Source of the DNA: Achromobacter mucicolens
GTDB taxonomy: Bacteria; Pseudomonadota; Gammaproteobacteria; Burkholderiales; Burkholderiaceae_B
Length of the DNA: 64,000 nt
Reading direction: 5' to 3'
Assembly (NCBI RefSeq): GCF_902859725.1
Contig: NZ_CADIJP010000014.1
Span: forward strand, 87,470 to 151,469
Positions 9,074 through 17,798 of the stretch are shown piece by piece. How positions within the stretch are numbered: the first letter of the stretch is position 1; each line of letters starts with the position of its first letter. The notes under the pieces are model-generated. The model was not told the DNA's origin and ran no database searches. It saw nothing but the letters and a program-made list of their open reading frames with translations. The position numbers were made by a program, and so were the translations under genes.

Positions 9074-9421
9074 TTACAGCAGCCCTGCCGGCCGGATGCG
9101 CCCGTTGCGGGCCGTCTTGGCCCGCCGATGCTCGGCGCGGCGGCGGCGCGACTCCTTCGGGTCGAAGGTCAGGCCGCGATAGATTTCCACGCGGTCTCCG
9201 TCGGCCAGGCGCGCGTGGGGTTCGGTGGCGCGGCCGAAGATGCCCACGCCCGCTTCCCACGGCTTGACGACAGGAAATGCCTGTGCAAAACCGCTGGCCG
9301 CCAACGCGTCCTCGACGGTCGCGCCGTCCGGCAAGCGCACGTCGCGCTGCCAGGCGTGGCCGGGCAAGGCGTAGCAGACGATGACGCCGATCTGCCCGCC
9401 CGCGGACCCCTCATTCGCCAT
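9074..9421 (-). CDS. rnfH: RnfH/RatB family ubiquitin-like protein
   Basis: A 115-residue protein of the RnfH (UPF0125) family with a ubiquitin-like beta-grasp fold. IGVIVCYALPGHAWQRDVRLPDGATVEDAL and GIFGRATEPHARLADGDRVEIYRGLTFDPKESRRRRAEHR are characteristic, including the basic C-terminal tail. The ATG read from 9421 overlaps the 3' end of ratA, the pairing seen in many proteobacteria (ratA-rnfH next to smpB). Its biochemical role is not established, so the call is at family level. Confidence 0.92.
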   Translation of the reverse strand: MANEGSAGGQIGVIVCYALPGHAWQRDVRLPDGATVEDALAASGFAQAFPVVKPWEAGVGIFGRATEPHARLADGDRVEIYRGLTFDPKESRRRRAEHRRAKTARNGRIRPAGLL

Positions 9422-9845
9422 ACTTGGCCTGCGCGCGCTTGGTGAAGGAATCGATGAAGCTGGTCGCAATGCGGTTGAAGACCGGACCCACGACCATTTC
9501 AAGCGGCCGGTTCGAGAACGCGTACTCCATGGTGAACAGGACCTTGCACGCGTCTTCGGCCAGCGGCTGGAACACCCAATGACCAACCAGGCTGGAGAAC
9601 GGCCCATCCACCAGCTCCAGGTCGATCCGTTCGGGGTAGACGTGGGTATTGCGGGTGGTGAAGCGCTGCTTCATCCCCGCGAAGGAAATCAGGATGGAAG
9701 CCTGCATGCCGTGTTCGTCGCGGGTCTGCACCTCGGCGCCGCCACACCACGGCATGAACTCGGGGTACTTCTCCACGTCGGCAACCAGGTCGAACATCTG
9801 GGCGGCGCTGTAAGGCACCAGGACGGATCGTTGTACTTTGTGCAT
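9411..9845 (-). CDS. ratA: RatA/Coq10-type START-domain protein
   Basis: A 144-residue START/Bet v1-like protein. HKVQRSVLVPYSAAQMFDLVADVEKYPEFMPWCGGAEV at the N-terminus is the diagnostic RatA/COQ10 block. Homologues have been described as a ribosome-association toxin in E. coli and as coenzyme Q-binding proteins in other organisms. Divergent from smpB with a 244-base spacer, and followed by overlapping rnfH. Which of the two roles applies here cannot be seen. Confidence 0.93.
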   Translation of the reverse strand: MHKVQRSVLVPYSAAQMFDLVADVEKYPEFMPWCGGAEVQTRDEHGMQASILISFAGMKQRFTTRNTHVYPERIDLELVDGPFSSLVGHWVFQPLAEDACKVLFTMEYAFSNRPLEMVVGPVFNRIATSFIDSFTKRAQAKYGE

Positions 9846-9925
9846 CGACTATCGCAAATGGCTAGAATGGCAAGATTTTACCGGCACAGCGCTTTGTGGG
9901 CTTGAATGGGCCGAAACAGAGGCCA

Positions 9926-10012
9926 AAACAGTGAACAAAACTGCGGCCAAAGTAGTGCAGCGGCCAGCGCAGTAAACAAAGCAGTGAACAAAGCAGCGGC
10001 AAAAGACAGCCG
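9926..10012. repeat. Low-complexity imperfect repeats between ratA and smpB
   Basis: The spacer between the two divergent genes contains short degenerate copies of an AACAAARCAGYG-like unit (for example AAACAAAGCAG followed directly by TGAACAAAGCAG, and an earlier GTGAACAAAACTGCGGC). Base composition is locally A-rich compared with the surroundings. No convincing reading frame uses it. It may have arisen by slippage; a regulatory role for the flanking genes is possible but not shown. Confidence 0.5.
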
Positions 10013-10089
10013 CCAGGATACCGAGCAATCGCCGCCCGCAACAACCCGCAATCCGCCGGATTCGCAGAATCCCCCAGCAAGAAGGCTTT

Positions 10090-10563
10090 ATGAGCATTAT
10101 CGACAATCGCAAGGCCACGCACGACTATTTCATCGAAGACCGCTATGAAGCCGGCCTTGTCCTGCAAGGCTGGGAAGTCAAGGCGATCCGCGACGGCCGC
10201 GTGCAGCTCAAGGAAAGCTACGTCATCGTGCGCGATGGCGAACTGTTCCTGCTCGGCATGCACGTCAGCCCCCTGCCCACGGCCTCCACGCACATCCACC
10301 CCGACGCGATGCGCACGCGCAAGCTGCTGCTCAAGGCCGAGGAAATCAGCAAGCTCATCGGCAAGGTCGAGCAGCGCGGCTATACGCTCGTGCCGCTGAA
10401 CCTGCACTACAAGAACGGCCGCATCAAGCTGGATTTCGCGCTGGGCCGCGGCAAGAAGCTGTTCGACAAGCGCGACACCGCGCGCGAGAAGGACTGGGCG
10501 CGCGAAAAGGAACGCATCATGAAGCACGACACCCGCGCACCGCGCCGCGACAAGGACGACTGA
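10090..10563 (+). CDS. smpB: SsrA-binding protein SmpB
   Basis: A 157-residue tmRNA-binding protein that delivers SsrA to stalled ribosomes in trans-translation. [35 protein letters not shown] is the conserved N-terminus of the OB-fold, and the Lys/Arg-rich tail ([18 protein letters not shown]) is the part that becomes helical in the decoding centre. AGAAGG just upstream of the ATG is a good ribosome binding site. The tmRNA gene itself is not in the window. Confidence 0.98.
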   Translation: MSIIDNRKATHDYFIEDRYEAGLVLQGWEVKAIRDGRVQLKESYVIVRDGELFLLGMHVSPLPTASTHIHPDAMRTRKLLLKAEEISKLIGKVEQRGYTLVPLNLHYKNGRIKLDFALGRGKKLFDKRDTAREKDWAREKERIMKHDTRAPRRDKDD

Positions 10564-10564
10564 T

Positions 10565-11752
10565 TCAGGCGGCCACCGGCAGCGCCGGGCGCTCGGCCTC
10601 GTGGCCGGGTCCCACCACGCGGTTGCGCCCCGCCGATTTGGCCGCATAGAGTTTGCGGTCGGCCCGTTCGAACAGCACCTGCAGGTTTTCGCCCGGAATC
10701 CAGTCCTCGACGCCCGCGCTGAACGTATACGAAATCGTGCTGCCCCCGTGCGCGCAAGGCGTGCGCCGCACCGAATCCAGCAGCCGCTCGGCCACCTCCA
10801 GCACCGCGTCGCTGCGCATGTCCGCAAACAGCACGCAGAATTCCTCGCCCCCCACCCGTCCCACGTGATCGCCGGTTCGTAGTGTCGCGGTCGCCAGCAA
10901 GCCGAAATGGCGCAGCACCGCATCGCCGGCCGCATGGCCATGCGTGTCGTTGATGCGCTTGAAATGGTCGATGTCCAAAAGCAGCAAGGTCAGCGGACGG
11001 CGCATGCGCAGGGCCTGGGCGCAATACCGTTCGGCCTGCAGCCACCACGCCTTGCGAGACATCAGACCCGTCAGGAAGTCGGTGTTGGCCTCTTGTTCGC
11101 GGTCGGCCAGCATGCGGTCGTGGATGATCATGATGGTTCCCAGCGTCAGGCACGGCATGATCAACACGCCCAACGTCAGGAACGCAACGCCCCACAGCGT
11201 GGGTTCAAGAAAGGCGGACACCGTGTCCAGCCCCGCCAGGTAGACCCCGGCGCGAAGCGCGCAAACCACGGCGGAGATCAGCGTCACCGCCCACACGAAA
11301 CGGTAGGCGTAGCGCGAGCGATGCTTGGGCATGTTGCGCTGGACGACGATGGCCACGGCGAGCATGAAGCCCATTTGCAGCAACGACATCGCGACGATGC
11401 GCGGACTCACCTGCCAGTCCACGTAGGTGTAGGTGGCCACGACCGACAGCGCCGCCAGGCAGCCCAGGGTCATGAGATGCCGGGGCACCGCAAGACCGAG
11501 CAACCGGCGCACGCCCGCGTAATACGCACAAAGGGCCAGCGCGATCGCTGCGTTCGGCACCAGGATGGACGCCCAGAGCGGCGCCTCGGTGTTCTGCAGC
11601 GCAAATGTAGAAAACGCCAACAGCGTGAGCAGGTTGGCGCGTATGGTCTCGCGGATGCCGGCCATGCCGCTGCGCGCCAGGGATCCCAGCACGCACAGCG
11701 AAAGCACTCCCGCCAGCGCTGCTATCAGAAGCAAATTAACGGGAGCGATCAT
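10565..11752 (-). CDS. Membrane diguanylate cyclase (GGDEF)
   Basis: A 395-residue protein with an N-terminal membrane domain of about seven hydrophobic segments (residues 1-210), then a GGDEF domain (about 225-385). The active-site loop reads GGEEF at about residue 303, an accepted active variant, and an RxxD inhibitory site (RTGD) lies five residues before it, so product inhibition by c-di-GMP is expected. LLLLDIDHFKRINDTHGHAAGD is the substrate/metal-binding block. The membrane part has no sensory domain I can name. Converges closely with smpB (one base apart). A c-di-GMP receptor (ycgR) and flagellar genes occur later in the window. Confidence 0.92.
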   Translation of the reverse strand: MIAPVNLLLIAALAGVLSLCVLGSLARSGMAGIRETIRANLLTLLAFSTFALQNTEAPLWASILVPNAAIALALCAYYAGVRRLLGLAVPRHLMTLGCLAALSVVATYTYVDWQVSPRIVAMSLLQMGFMLAVAIVVQRNMPKHRSRYAYRFVWAVTLISAVVCALRAGVYLAGLDTVSAFLEPTLWGVAFLTLGVLIMPCLTLGTIMIIHDRMLADREQEANTDFLTGLMSRKAWWLQAERYCAQALRMRRPLTLLLLDIDHFKRINDTHGHAAGDAVLRHFGLLATATLRTGDHVGRVGGEEFCVLFADMRSDAVLEVAERLLDSVRRTPCAHGGSTISYTFSAGVEDWIPGENLQVLFERADRKLYAAKSAGRNRVVGPGHEAERPALPVAA

Positions 11753-11777
11753 GGGCGGCGCGCCGCGAGGCGCGGTA

Positions 11778-12704
11778 TCAGGTGTTGCGCGTGGACTTCA
11801 CGATGGTCATGGCGGAGGCGATCATCCCGCCCACGTCGGACAGATTGGCCGGCAGGATCAGCGTGTTGCCTTCCTTGGCCACGTTGCCGAACGCCTCGAC
11901 GTAGCGCTCGGCAACCTTCAGGTTGACCGCTTCCATGCCGCCCGGCTGGCGAACCGCATCGGCAACCTGCGTGATGGCCTTGGCGGTGGCTTCGGCAATC
12001 GCCAGCACCGCGGCCGCCTCGCCCTGCGCCTGGTTGATCTGCGCCTGCTTCTCGCCTTCGGATCGCGCGATCGCCGCTTCGCGTTCGCCGGTGGCGATAT
12101 TGATCTGCTCCTGGCGGCGGCCCTCGGAGGCGGCGATCAGCGCGCGCTTTTCGCGTTCCGCCGTGATCTGGGCCTGCATCGAACGCAGGATCTCGTTGGG
12201 CGGCGTCAGATCCTTGATTTCATAGCGCAGCACCTTCACGCCCCAGTTCAGCGCCGCCTCGTCCAGCGACGAGACGATGTTGCTGTTGATGGAGTCGCGC
12301 TCTTCAAAGGTACGGTCCAGTTCCATCTTGCCGATGACCGAACGCAAGGTGGTCTGGGCAAGCTGCGTGATCGCCGAAATGTAGTTGGACGAACCGTACG
12401 AGGCGCGCATCGGGTCCGTGACCTGGAAATAAAGCACGCCGTCGACCTGCAGCTGGGTGTTGTCGCGCGTGATGCAGACCTGGCTGGGCACATCCAGGGG
12501 GATTTCCTTCAAGGAATGCTTGTAGGCCACCCGTTCGATGAACGGAATCACGAACCCGGCGCCCGGCGACAGGACGCGGTCGAACTTGCCCAGCCGCTCG
12601 ACCACCCAGGCATGCTGCTGCGGCACGATGGCGATCGCCTTGACGACGATAAGGATCGCCAGCGCAACGATGACAAGCAGCACGACGGTTGAAGTATCGA
12701 TCAT
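11778..12704 (-). CDS. SPFH/band 7 membrane protein (stomatin-like, QmcA type)
   Basis: A 308-residue protein with one N-terminal membrane segment (VVLLVIVALAILIVVKAIAIV) followed by a band 7 domain starting at IVPQQHAWVVERLGKFDRVLSPG. Long Ala/Glu/Gln-rich helices (about residues 180-250, AEREKRALIAASEGRRQEQIN and repeats of the theme) form the usual coiled coil. SPFH proteins oligomerise in membrane microdomains and often act with NfeD partners; the gene just upstream encodes one. The exact cellular target is unknown. Confidence 0.93.
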   Translation of the reverse strand: MIDTSTVVLLVIVALAILIVVKAIAIVPQQHAWVVERLGKFDRVLSPGAGFVIPFIERVAYKHSLKEIPLDVPSQVCITRDNTQLQVDGVLYFQVTDPMRASYGSSNYISAITQLAQTTLRSVIGKMELDRTFEERDSINSNIVSSLDEAALNWGVKVLRYEIKDLTPPNEILRSMQAQITAEREKRALIAASEGRRQEQINIATGEREAAIARSEGEKQAQINQAQGEAAAVLAIAEATAKAITQVADAVRQPGGMEAVNLKVAERYVEAFGNVAKEGNTLILPANLSDVGGMIASAMTIVKSTRNT

Positions 12705-12800
12705 GATGTGAAGCCTCTTTTCGGATGGATGCGCCGGCCTGCCCCGCCATGCTGGCCGGGGTTCCGGCGATTGCCCGCGGCGCTGCGCGGGTGCGTTCTG

Positions 12801-13232
12801 CTATGCCGATCTGCTGCGCTTGGGAGTCAGCACGAGGATCGAGCCGCGCAATTCGGTAATGATGTGTTCGCCGGGATGGGCGGCATGTCCCTTGGCCAGC
12901 TCAGCCTGCCAATGCGCGCCCCGGTACCAGACGCGCGCCGCCCCGCTGTCGGACCACGCCTCCACGACGACGGTCTGGCCGATGTCCAGGTTGACGTCGG
13001 CGTTGCGGGCGGAATTGACCTCACGCTTTTTCAGCACCCGGGTCTTGCGCAGCACCAATAGCCCCAGCAGCAGCACGACGCCGCAAGCCACCAGCTCCCA
13101 TTGCAGGCCCGCGTTCAGCCAGGCCGCAATGCCGCCGGCGGCCAGACCCAAGGCGACCAGCAGCAAATAGAAGGTTCCTGTCGCCAGCTCTCCGATGAGC
13201 GCCAGCGCGGCCAATCCCAGCCAAATCCACAT
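12801..13232 (-). CDS. NfeD-family membrane protein
   Basis: A 143-residue short NfeD protein: three to four hydrophobic segments in the first 75 residues, then a C-terminal OB-fold domain (NLDIGQTVVVEAWSDSGAARVWYRGAHWQAEL) with the typical GxARVxYRGxxWxA pattern. It lacks the N-terminal ClpP-like protease domain of long NfeD proteins. It precedes the SPFH gene by 96 bases on the same strand, the classic pairing, which suggests a joint membrane complex. Confidence 0.92.
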   Translation of the reverse strand: MWIWLGLAALALIGELATGTFYLLLVALGLAAGGIAAWLNAGLQWELVACGVVLLLGLLVLRKTRVLKKREVNSARNADVNLDIGQTVVVEAWSDSGAARVWYRGAHWQAELAKGHAAHPGEHIITELRGSILVLTPKRSRSA

Positions 13233-13401
13233 AGTATTGAGAATCGTCTGTAAGGATGAGTATCTGAGCGGATTGTACGTATTTCCGGGACGGAGCGGGA
13301 GCCGCAGTGCGCCGACGGGAACATTTTCGCTGGATTACTATGTGCGCTGGCGCGCCAAGTCGCGGGACCAACGCGCCGCCCTCATCCACCTATATGCATT
13401 T

Positions 13402-14142
13402 ATGACCGCCGCAACTCCTTCTGCTCTTCCCGTCCTGATCCTGCATACCGGCGATCCGGACGATACGCTCAAAAGCCAGTTCGGCGGCTATGCCGAACAA
13501 ATCATGACGGCGGCCGGCCTGGCCGCCAGCAACGTCGAGATCGTCGCGGTATACGAGGGCCAGCGCCCGCAGGCGCCCTCCTGCTACCGCGCCGCCCTGA
13601 TCACCGGTTCCCCCGCGATGGTGTCCGACAAGGAACCCTGGAGCGAAGACACCGCCGCCTGGCTGCGCGAGGCCGTCGACGCCGGTCTGCCGATGTTCGG
13701 CGTCTGCTACGGGCACCAGTTGCTGGCGCACGCGCTGGGCGGCAAAGTCGGCTACAACCCTTCGGGCCGGGAAGTAGGCACCCAGACCGTGGAATTGCTG
13801 CCGACCGCCTCCGGCGATCAACTCATGGCCGGCGTGCCGTCCACCTTCCCTGCGCAGATGCTGCATGCGCAGACCGTGCTGCAACCGCCCCCGGGCGCGG
13901 CAGTGCTGGCGCGATCGGATCTGGACGACCACCAGATGATCCGCATCGGCCGCAACGTCTTTTCCACCCAGTTTCACCCCGAGTTCGGGCCGGATTTCAT
14001 CCTGGCTCATCTCGAGCGTTATGGCCGCCGCTACGCCGCCGAAAACCTCGACATGCCCGATCTGTCGGCCAACGTGCGCGCGACGCCCGTGGCGGCAGGC
14101 CTGCTGCGGCGCTTCCTGGAGACCTACGCACCCGGCGCCTGA
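13402..14142 (+). CDS. Class I glutamine amidotransferase-like protein
   Basis: A 246-residue stand-alone GATase1 domain. The nucleophile elbow FGVCYGHQLLAHALGG puts Cys at about residue 102, and FSTQFHPEF supplies His and Glu at about 191 and 193, so the triad is complete. Related proteins are annotated as GMP-synthase-like amidotransferases or gamma-glutamyl peptidases; the acceptor is unknown. I take the ATG at 13402 (MTAATPSALP) because the upstream frame has no family similarity. No strong ribosome binding site is visible. Confidence 0.88.
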   Translation: MTAATPSALPVLILHTGDPDDTLKSQFGGYAEQIMTAAGLAASNVEIVAVYEGQRPQAPSCYRAALITGSPAMVSDKEPWSEDTAAWLREAVDAGLPMFGVCYGHQLLAHALGGKVGYNPSGREVGTQTVELLPTASGDQLMAGVPSTFPAQMLHAQTVLQPPPGAAVLARSDLDDHQMIRIGRNVFSTQFHPEFGPDFILAHLERYGRRYAAENLDMPDLSANVRATPVAAGLLRRFLETYAPGA

Positions 14143-14150
14143 TGTCCTCA

Positions 14151-14178
14151 GGCGTCCCGCTGGCCTTGCCGGGACGCC
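14151..14178 (+). terminator. Hairpin after the amidotransferase gene
   Basis: GGCGTCCCG and CGGGACGCC form a perfect 9-bp stem around a 10-base loop, nine bases after the stop codon. No U-run follows, so it may be a weak terminator or an mRNA-stabilising hairpin. Confidence 0.4.
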
Positions 14179-14286
14179 ACGGGGGACACCAATGGCTCCG
14201 CCGCAACAAGCGGAGTGCCGGGCCCGGCCAGTCTTGAGACGATAGCGTCAAGCGTTACGCCAACACGCGCCAGTCAGGAGTCCCTT

Positions 14287-15132
14287 ATGAGCCCCGCCGC
14301 CGTCCCCCTGAGCAAACAGCACGCCGCCGCCGTCGAGCGCGCCTGCCGCGCCCTGGAAGCCGAGCAGCCGCCCGATCTGTCGACGCTGGCCGAGCAGGCC
14401 GGCATGAGCCGCTTCCATTTCCACCGCGTTTTCAAGGCCGCCACGGGCATCACGCCCAAGGCCTACGCCAACGCCCTGCGGGCCAGCCGCGCGCGCCAGC
14501 GCCTGGAAGAAAGCGCCAGCGTCACCGACGCCATGTACGACGCCGGCTTCAATTCCAGCGGACGCTTCTACGAGGCCGCCCCCGCCATCCTGGGCATGAC
14601 GCCCACCGCGTTCCGCAAGAACGGCGAAGGCGTGGATATCCGGTTCGCGGTCGCGCAATGCGCATTGGGCGCGCTGCTGGTGGCGGCAAGCAGCACCGGC
14701 ATCTGCGAAATCGCGCTGGACGAGGACCCTGACCGGCTGGTCAAGAACTTGCAGGACCGCTTTCGCGCCGCCAGGCTGATCGGCGCCGATCCCCAGTTCG
14801 AAAGCTGGGTTGCGGACGTGGTCGGCTTTGTCGAAGATCCGGCGCGCGGCCTGGACCTGCCGCTGGACGTACGGGGCACGGCGTTCCAGCGCAAGGTCTG
14901 GGAGGCGCTTTGCGAGATCCCGCTGGGCGAAACCGCCACCTACGCACAGGTGGCCGAGCGCATCGGCGCGCCCACCGCCGTGCGCGCCGTCGCCCGCGCC
15001 TGCGCCACCAACAACATCGCGCTGGCCATTCCCTGCCATCGCGTGGTGCGCACCGACGGCTCGCTGGCTGGCTACCGTTGGGGCATCGACCGCAAGCGCG
15101 AACTCATCGCCCGGGAAGCCAAGGCTGCCTGA
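14287..15132 (+). CDS. Ada-like AraC-type regulator fused to O6-alkylguanine-DNA methyltransferase
   Basis: A 281-residue protein with an AraC-type helix-turn-helix region (about residues 15-115: LSTLAEQAGMSRFHFHRVFKAATGITPKAYANALR) joined to an Ogt-type methyltransferase (about 120-281). The acceptor Cys is in IPCHRVVR at residue 250, and the Arg finger/recognition block TYAQVAERIGAPTAVRAVARACATN is intact. E. coli Ada has a further N-terminal four-Cys zinc domain that senses methylphosphotriesters; it is absent here, so activation would have to work differently. AGGAG precedes the chosen ATG. The downstream gene is separated by a bidirectional terminator. Confidence 0.92.
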   Translation: MSPAAVPLSKQHAAAVERACRALEAEQPPDLSTLAEQAGMSRFHFHRVFKAATGITPKAYANALRASRARQRLEESASVTDAMYDAGFNSSGRFYEAAPAILGMTPTAFRKNGEGVDIRFAVAQCALGALLVAASSTGICEIALDEDPDRLVKNLQDRFRAARLIGADPQFESWVADVVGFVEDPARGLDLPLDVRGTAFQRKVWEALCEIPLGETATYAQVAERIGAPTAVRAVARACATNNIALAIPCHRVVRTDGSLAGYRWGIDRKRELIAREAKAA

Positions 15133-15168
15133 GCCGGCACGGGTCGAATAAGACACGAGCGAATAAAA

Positions 15169-15201
15169 AAAACCCCGCGTCCCAAAAGACGCGGGGTTTT
15201 T
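15169..15201. terminator. Bidirectional rho-independent terminator
   Basis: AAACCCCGCGTC and GACGCGGGGTTT form a 12-bp stem around CCAAAA, with an A-run on the left and a T-run on the right, so it can end both the ada-like gene (plus) and ppsA (minus). Confidence 0.93.
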
Positions 15202-15217
15202 CGTTTCAACCGGCCGA

Positions 15218-17584
15218 TCAGTTCTTGGCCAGGCGCTGCCACGTATCGACAACGGTGTCCGGATTCAGCGACATCGACAGGATGCCTTCGTCCTTCAGCC
15301 ACTGCGCGAAGTCCGGGTGGTCGCTGGGGCCTTGGCCGCAGATGCCGACGTACTTGTTGGCAGCCAGGCAAGCCTTGATCGCACGGCGCAGCATGAACTT
15401 GACGGCTTCGTCGCGCTCGTCGAAGTCGGCGGCCAAAAGCTCCATGCCCGAATCGCGGTCCAGGCCCAGCGTGAGCTGGGTCATGTCGTTCGAGCCGATG
15501 GAGAAGCCGTCGAAGTACTGCAGGAACTCGTCGGCCAGGATGGCGTTGGACGGCACTTCGCACATCATGATCAGCTTCAGGCCGTTTTCGCCGCGCGCCA
15601 GGCCGTGCTTGGCGAGCAGGTTCACGACCTTCTCGGCCTGACCCAGCGTGCGCACGAACGGCACCATGATCTCGACGTTCGTCAGGCCCATTTCATCGCG
15701 CACCTTCTTGAGGGCTTCGCATTCCATGCGGAAGCACTCGGCGAAGTCTTCGGCGATGTAGCGCGACGCGCCGCGGAAGCCCAACATGGGGTTCTCTTCC
15801 TCGGGCTCGTAGCGCGAGCCGCCCACCAGCTTGCGGTACTCGTTGGACTTGAAGTCCGACATGCGCACGATGACCGGCTTGGGGTAGAAAGCGGCGGCAA
15901 TCGTTGCCACGCCTTCGGCCATCTTCTCGACGAAGAAGGCGCGCGGGCTGGCATGGCCGCGAGCGGCCGATTCCACGGCCTTCTTCAGCTCGCCGTCCAC
16001 GTTCGGGTAGTCCAGGACTGCCTTCGGGTGGATGCCGATGTTGTTGTTGATGATGAATTCCAGGCGAGCCAGGCCGACGCCGCCGTTCGGGATCTGGGCG
16101 AAGTCGAACGCCAGTTGCGGGTTGCCCACGTTCATCATGATCTTCAGATCGATGGCGGGCATGTCGCCACGGCGCACTTCCTCGACTTCGGTCTCGATCA
16201 GGCCGTCATAGATGCGGCCTTCGTCGCCTTCGGCGCAGGACACGGTCACGGCCTGGCCTTCCTTGAGCAGATCGGTCGCGTTGCCGCAGCCCACCACCGC
16301 CGGAATGCCCAGTTCACGCGCGATGATCGCGGCGTGGCACGTACGGCCGCCGCGGTTCGTCACGATGGCCGAGGCGCGCTTCATCACGGGTTCCCAGTTG
16401 GGATCCGTCATGTCGGTGACCAGCACGTCGCCCGGCTGGACCTTGTCCATGTCGGAGATGTCGCCCACGACGCGCACCGGGCCCGAACCGATCTTCTGGC
16501 CGATGGCACGGCCGGTGATCAGCACCTGGCCGGTCGCCTTCAGGCGGTAGCGCTGTTGCACGTCATTGGCGCCCTGCTGCGACTTCACCGTTTCGGGGCG
16601 CGCCTGCAGGATGTAGATCTTGCCGTCCACGCCGTCGCGGCCCCACTCGATGTCCATAGGACGCTGGTAGTGCTTTTCGATGATGACGGCGTAGCGGGCC
16701 AGTTCGTTGACCTCGTCGTCGGTCAGCGAGTAGCGGTTGCGCTCGGACACGGGCACGTCCACCGTGCGCACGGCACGGCCTTCGGGGCGCTCGGGATCGA
16801 ATTCCATCTTGATGAGCTTGGAGCCGATGCGGCGGCCGACGATGGGATAGTGGCCTTGCTCCAGCGTGGGCTTGAAGACGTAGAACTCGTCAGGGTTGAC
16901 GGCGCCCTGCACGACGGTTTCGCCCAAGCCGTAGGACGAGGTGATGAACACCACATCCTGGAAGCCCGATTCGGTGTCGATGGTGAACATGACGCCGGCG
17001 CTGCCCTTGTCGGAACGCACCATGCGCTGGATGCCGGCCGACAAGGCGACGTCGGCATGGGCGTAGCCCTTGTGCACGCGATAGGAAATGGCGCGGTCGT
17101 TGTACAGCGACGCGAACACGTGGCGGATCTTGTCCAGCACGTCGTCGATGCCCACCACGTTCAGGAAGGTTTCCTGCTGGCCGGCGAACGAGGCGTCGGG
17201 AAGGTCTTCGGCCGTGGCGGACGAGCGCACGGCGAACGAGCCCTTGCCATCGGCATCGAGCTTGGCGAAGGCTTCGCGGATCTGCGATTCGAATTCCGGC
17301 GAGAACGGCGCCTCGACGATCCATTGGCGGATCTGCGCACCGGCGGTGGCCAGTTCACGCACGTCTTCGGGATTCAGCGTGGTCAGGCGTTCAGCGATCC
17401 GCTTGTCCAGGCCCGAAGCCTTCAGGAAATCGCGGAAGGCATCCGCGGTCGTGGCAAAGCCGCCCGGCACGCGGACACCCGCGCCAGACAGCTGGCTGAT
17501 CATTTCGCCAAGAGATGCGTTCTTGCCTCCTACCGAGTCCACGTCCGTCATGCGGAGCTGCTCGAACAAAACAACATACGACAT
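15218..17584 (-). CDS. ppsA: Phosphoenolpyruvate synthase
   Basis: A 788-residue enzyme that converts pyruvate and ATP to phosphoenolpyruvate, AMP and phosphate, for growth on gluconeogenic substrates. The N-terminal ATP-grasp part begins [26 protein letters not shown]. The central swivelling domain has [21 protein letters not shown] with the phosphorylated His near residue 417; the adjacent Thr is the target of the PpsR kinase/phosphorylase in E. coli. The C-terminal PEP-binding TIM barrel contains [19 protein letters not shown] start at [10 protein letters not shown] rather than three codons upstream; both are possible. Divergent from ppsR. Confidence 0.97.
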   Translation of the reverse strand: MSYVVLFEQLRMTDVDSVGGKNASLGEMISQLSGAGVRVPGGFATTADAFRDFLKASGLDKRIAERLTTLNPEDVRELATAGAQIRQWIVEAPFSPEFESQIREAFAKLDADGKGSFAVRSSATAEDLPDASFAGQQETFLNVVGIDDVLDKIRHVFASLYNDRAISYRVHKGYAHADVALSAGIQRMVRSDKGSAGVMFTIDTESGFQDVVFITSSYGLGETVVQGAVNPDEFYVFKPTLEQGHYPIVGRRIGSKLIKMEFDPERPEGRAVRTVDVPVSERNRYSLTDDEVNELARYAVIIEKHYQRPMDIEWGRDGVDGKIYILQARPETVKSQQGANDVQQRYRLKATGQVLITGRAIGQKIGSGPVRVVGDISDMDKVQPGDVLVTDMTDPNWEPVMKRASAIVTNRGGRTCHAAIIARELGIPAVVGCGNATDLLKEGQAVTVSCAEGDEGRIYDGLIETEVEEVRRGDMPAIDLKIMMNVGNPQLAFDFAQIPNGGVGLARLEFIINNNIGIHPKAVLDYPNVDGELKKAVESAARGHASPRAFFVEKMAEGVATIAAAFYPKPVIVRMSDFKSNEYRKLVGGSRYEPEEENPMLGFRGASRYIAEDFAECFRMECEALKKVRDEMGLTNVEIMVPFVRTLGQAEKVVNLLAKHGLARGENGLKLIMMCEVPSNAILADEFLQYFDGFSIGSNDMTQLTLGLDRDSGMELLAADFDERDEAVKFMLRRAIKACLAANKYVGICGQGPSDHPDFAQWLKDEGILSMSLNPDTVVDTWQRLAKN

Positions 17585-17615
17585 TGAAGTCACCTTTTAC
17601 AATGGAATGAAAGCG

Positions 17616-17707
17616 AGTTTGGTCAATGGATGAAATGCGCTGTTTTGGCTGCCGGAGAAACGCTTTTTCCGGCTTGTGCAGACACGCTTTCAGACGCTGA
17701 CCAAACT
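17616..17707. promoter_or_regulatory. Nested inverted repeats in the ppsA leader
   Basis: AGTTTGGTCA (17616-17625) and TGACCAAACT (17698-17707) are perfect 10-base inverted repeats separated by 72 bases. Inside them GCCGGA and TCCGGC form a smaller hairpin. The block lies 32 bases upstream of the ppsA start and would be part of its 5' leader or an operator pair. Function unknown. Confidence 0.45.
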
Positions 17708-17748
17708 GGCCTTGGACCGCCCTTGGGGTGACTTATAGGGGCCTGATT

Positions 17749-17764
17749 GTACTCGGTGGAGTAC
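17749..17764. promoter_or_regulatory. Perfect dyad in the ppsA/ppsR spacer
   Basis: GTACTC-GGTG-GAGTAC is a perfect 6-4-6 dyad 35 bases before the ppsR start codon, a plausible operator for one or both divergent genes. No matching regulator is present in the window. Confidence 0.4.
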
Positions 17765-17798
17765 GTCCGGCCATCTGCCTGGTTGGAATTTTTTACAC

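Noticed and set aside
9074-9845. RatA-RnfH as a toxin-antitoxin system
   Set aside because: The toxin name comes from E. coli RatA; the pair is conserved next to smpB in many proteobacteria and the proteins are a START-domain and a ubiquitin-like protein, so I keep family-level calls.
9849-10118. A Cys-rich 89-codon minus-strand frame across the ratA/smpB spacer
   Set aside because: The [11 protein letters not shown]-like pattern is produced by the A-rich DNA repeats; it overlaps the smpB start.
14287-15132. A frameshift or truncation of a full-length ada gene
   Set aside because: No Ada N-terminal four-Cys domain is readable in the frames upstream, and a good ribosome binding site precedes the short start, so the short form is likely native.
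15317-17587. A 756-codon open frame on the plus strand opposite ppsA
   Set aside because: It mirrors the real gene in high-GC DNA; it is His/Asp/Val-rich with no known motif, and ppsA on the other strand is certain.
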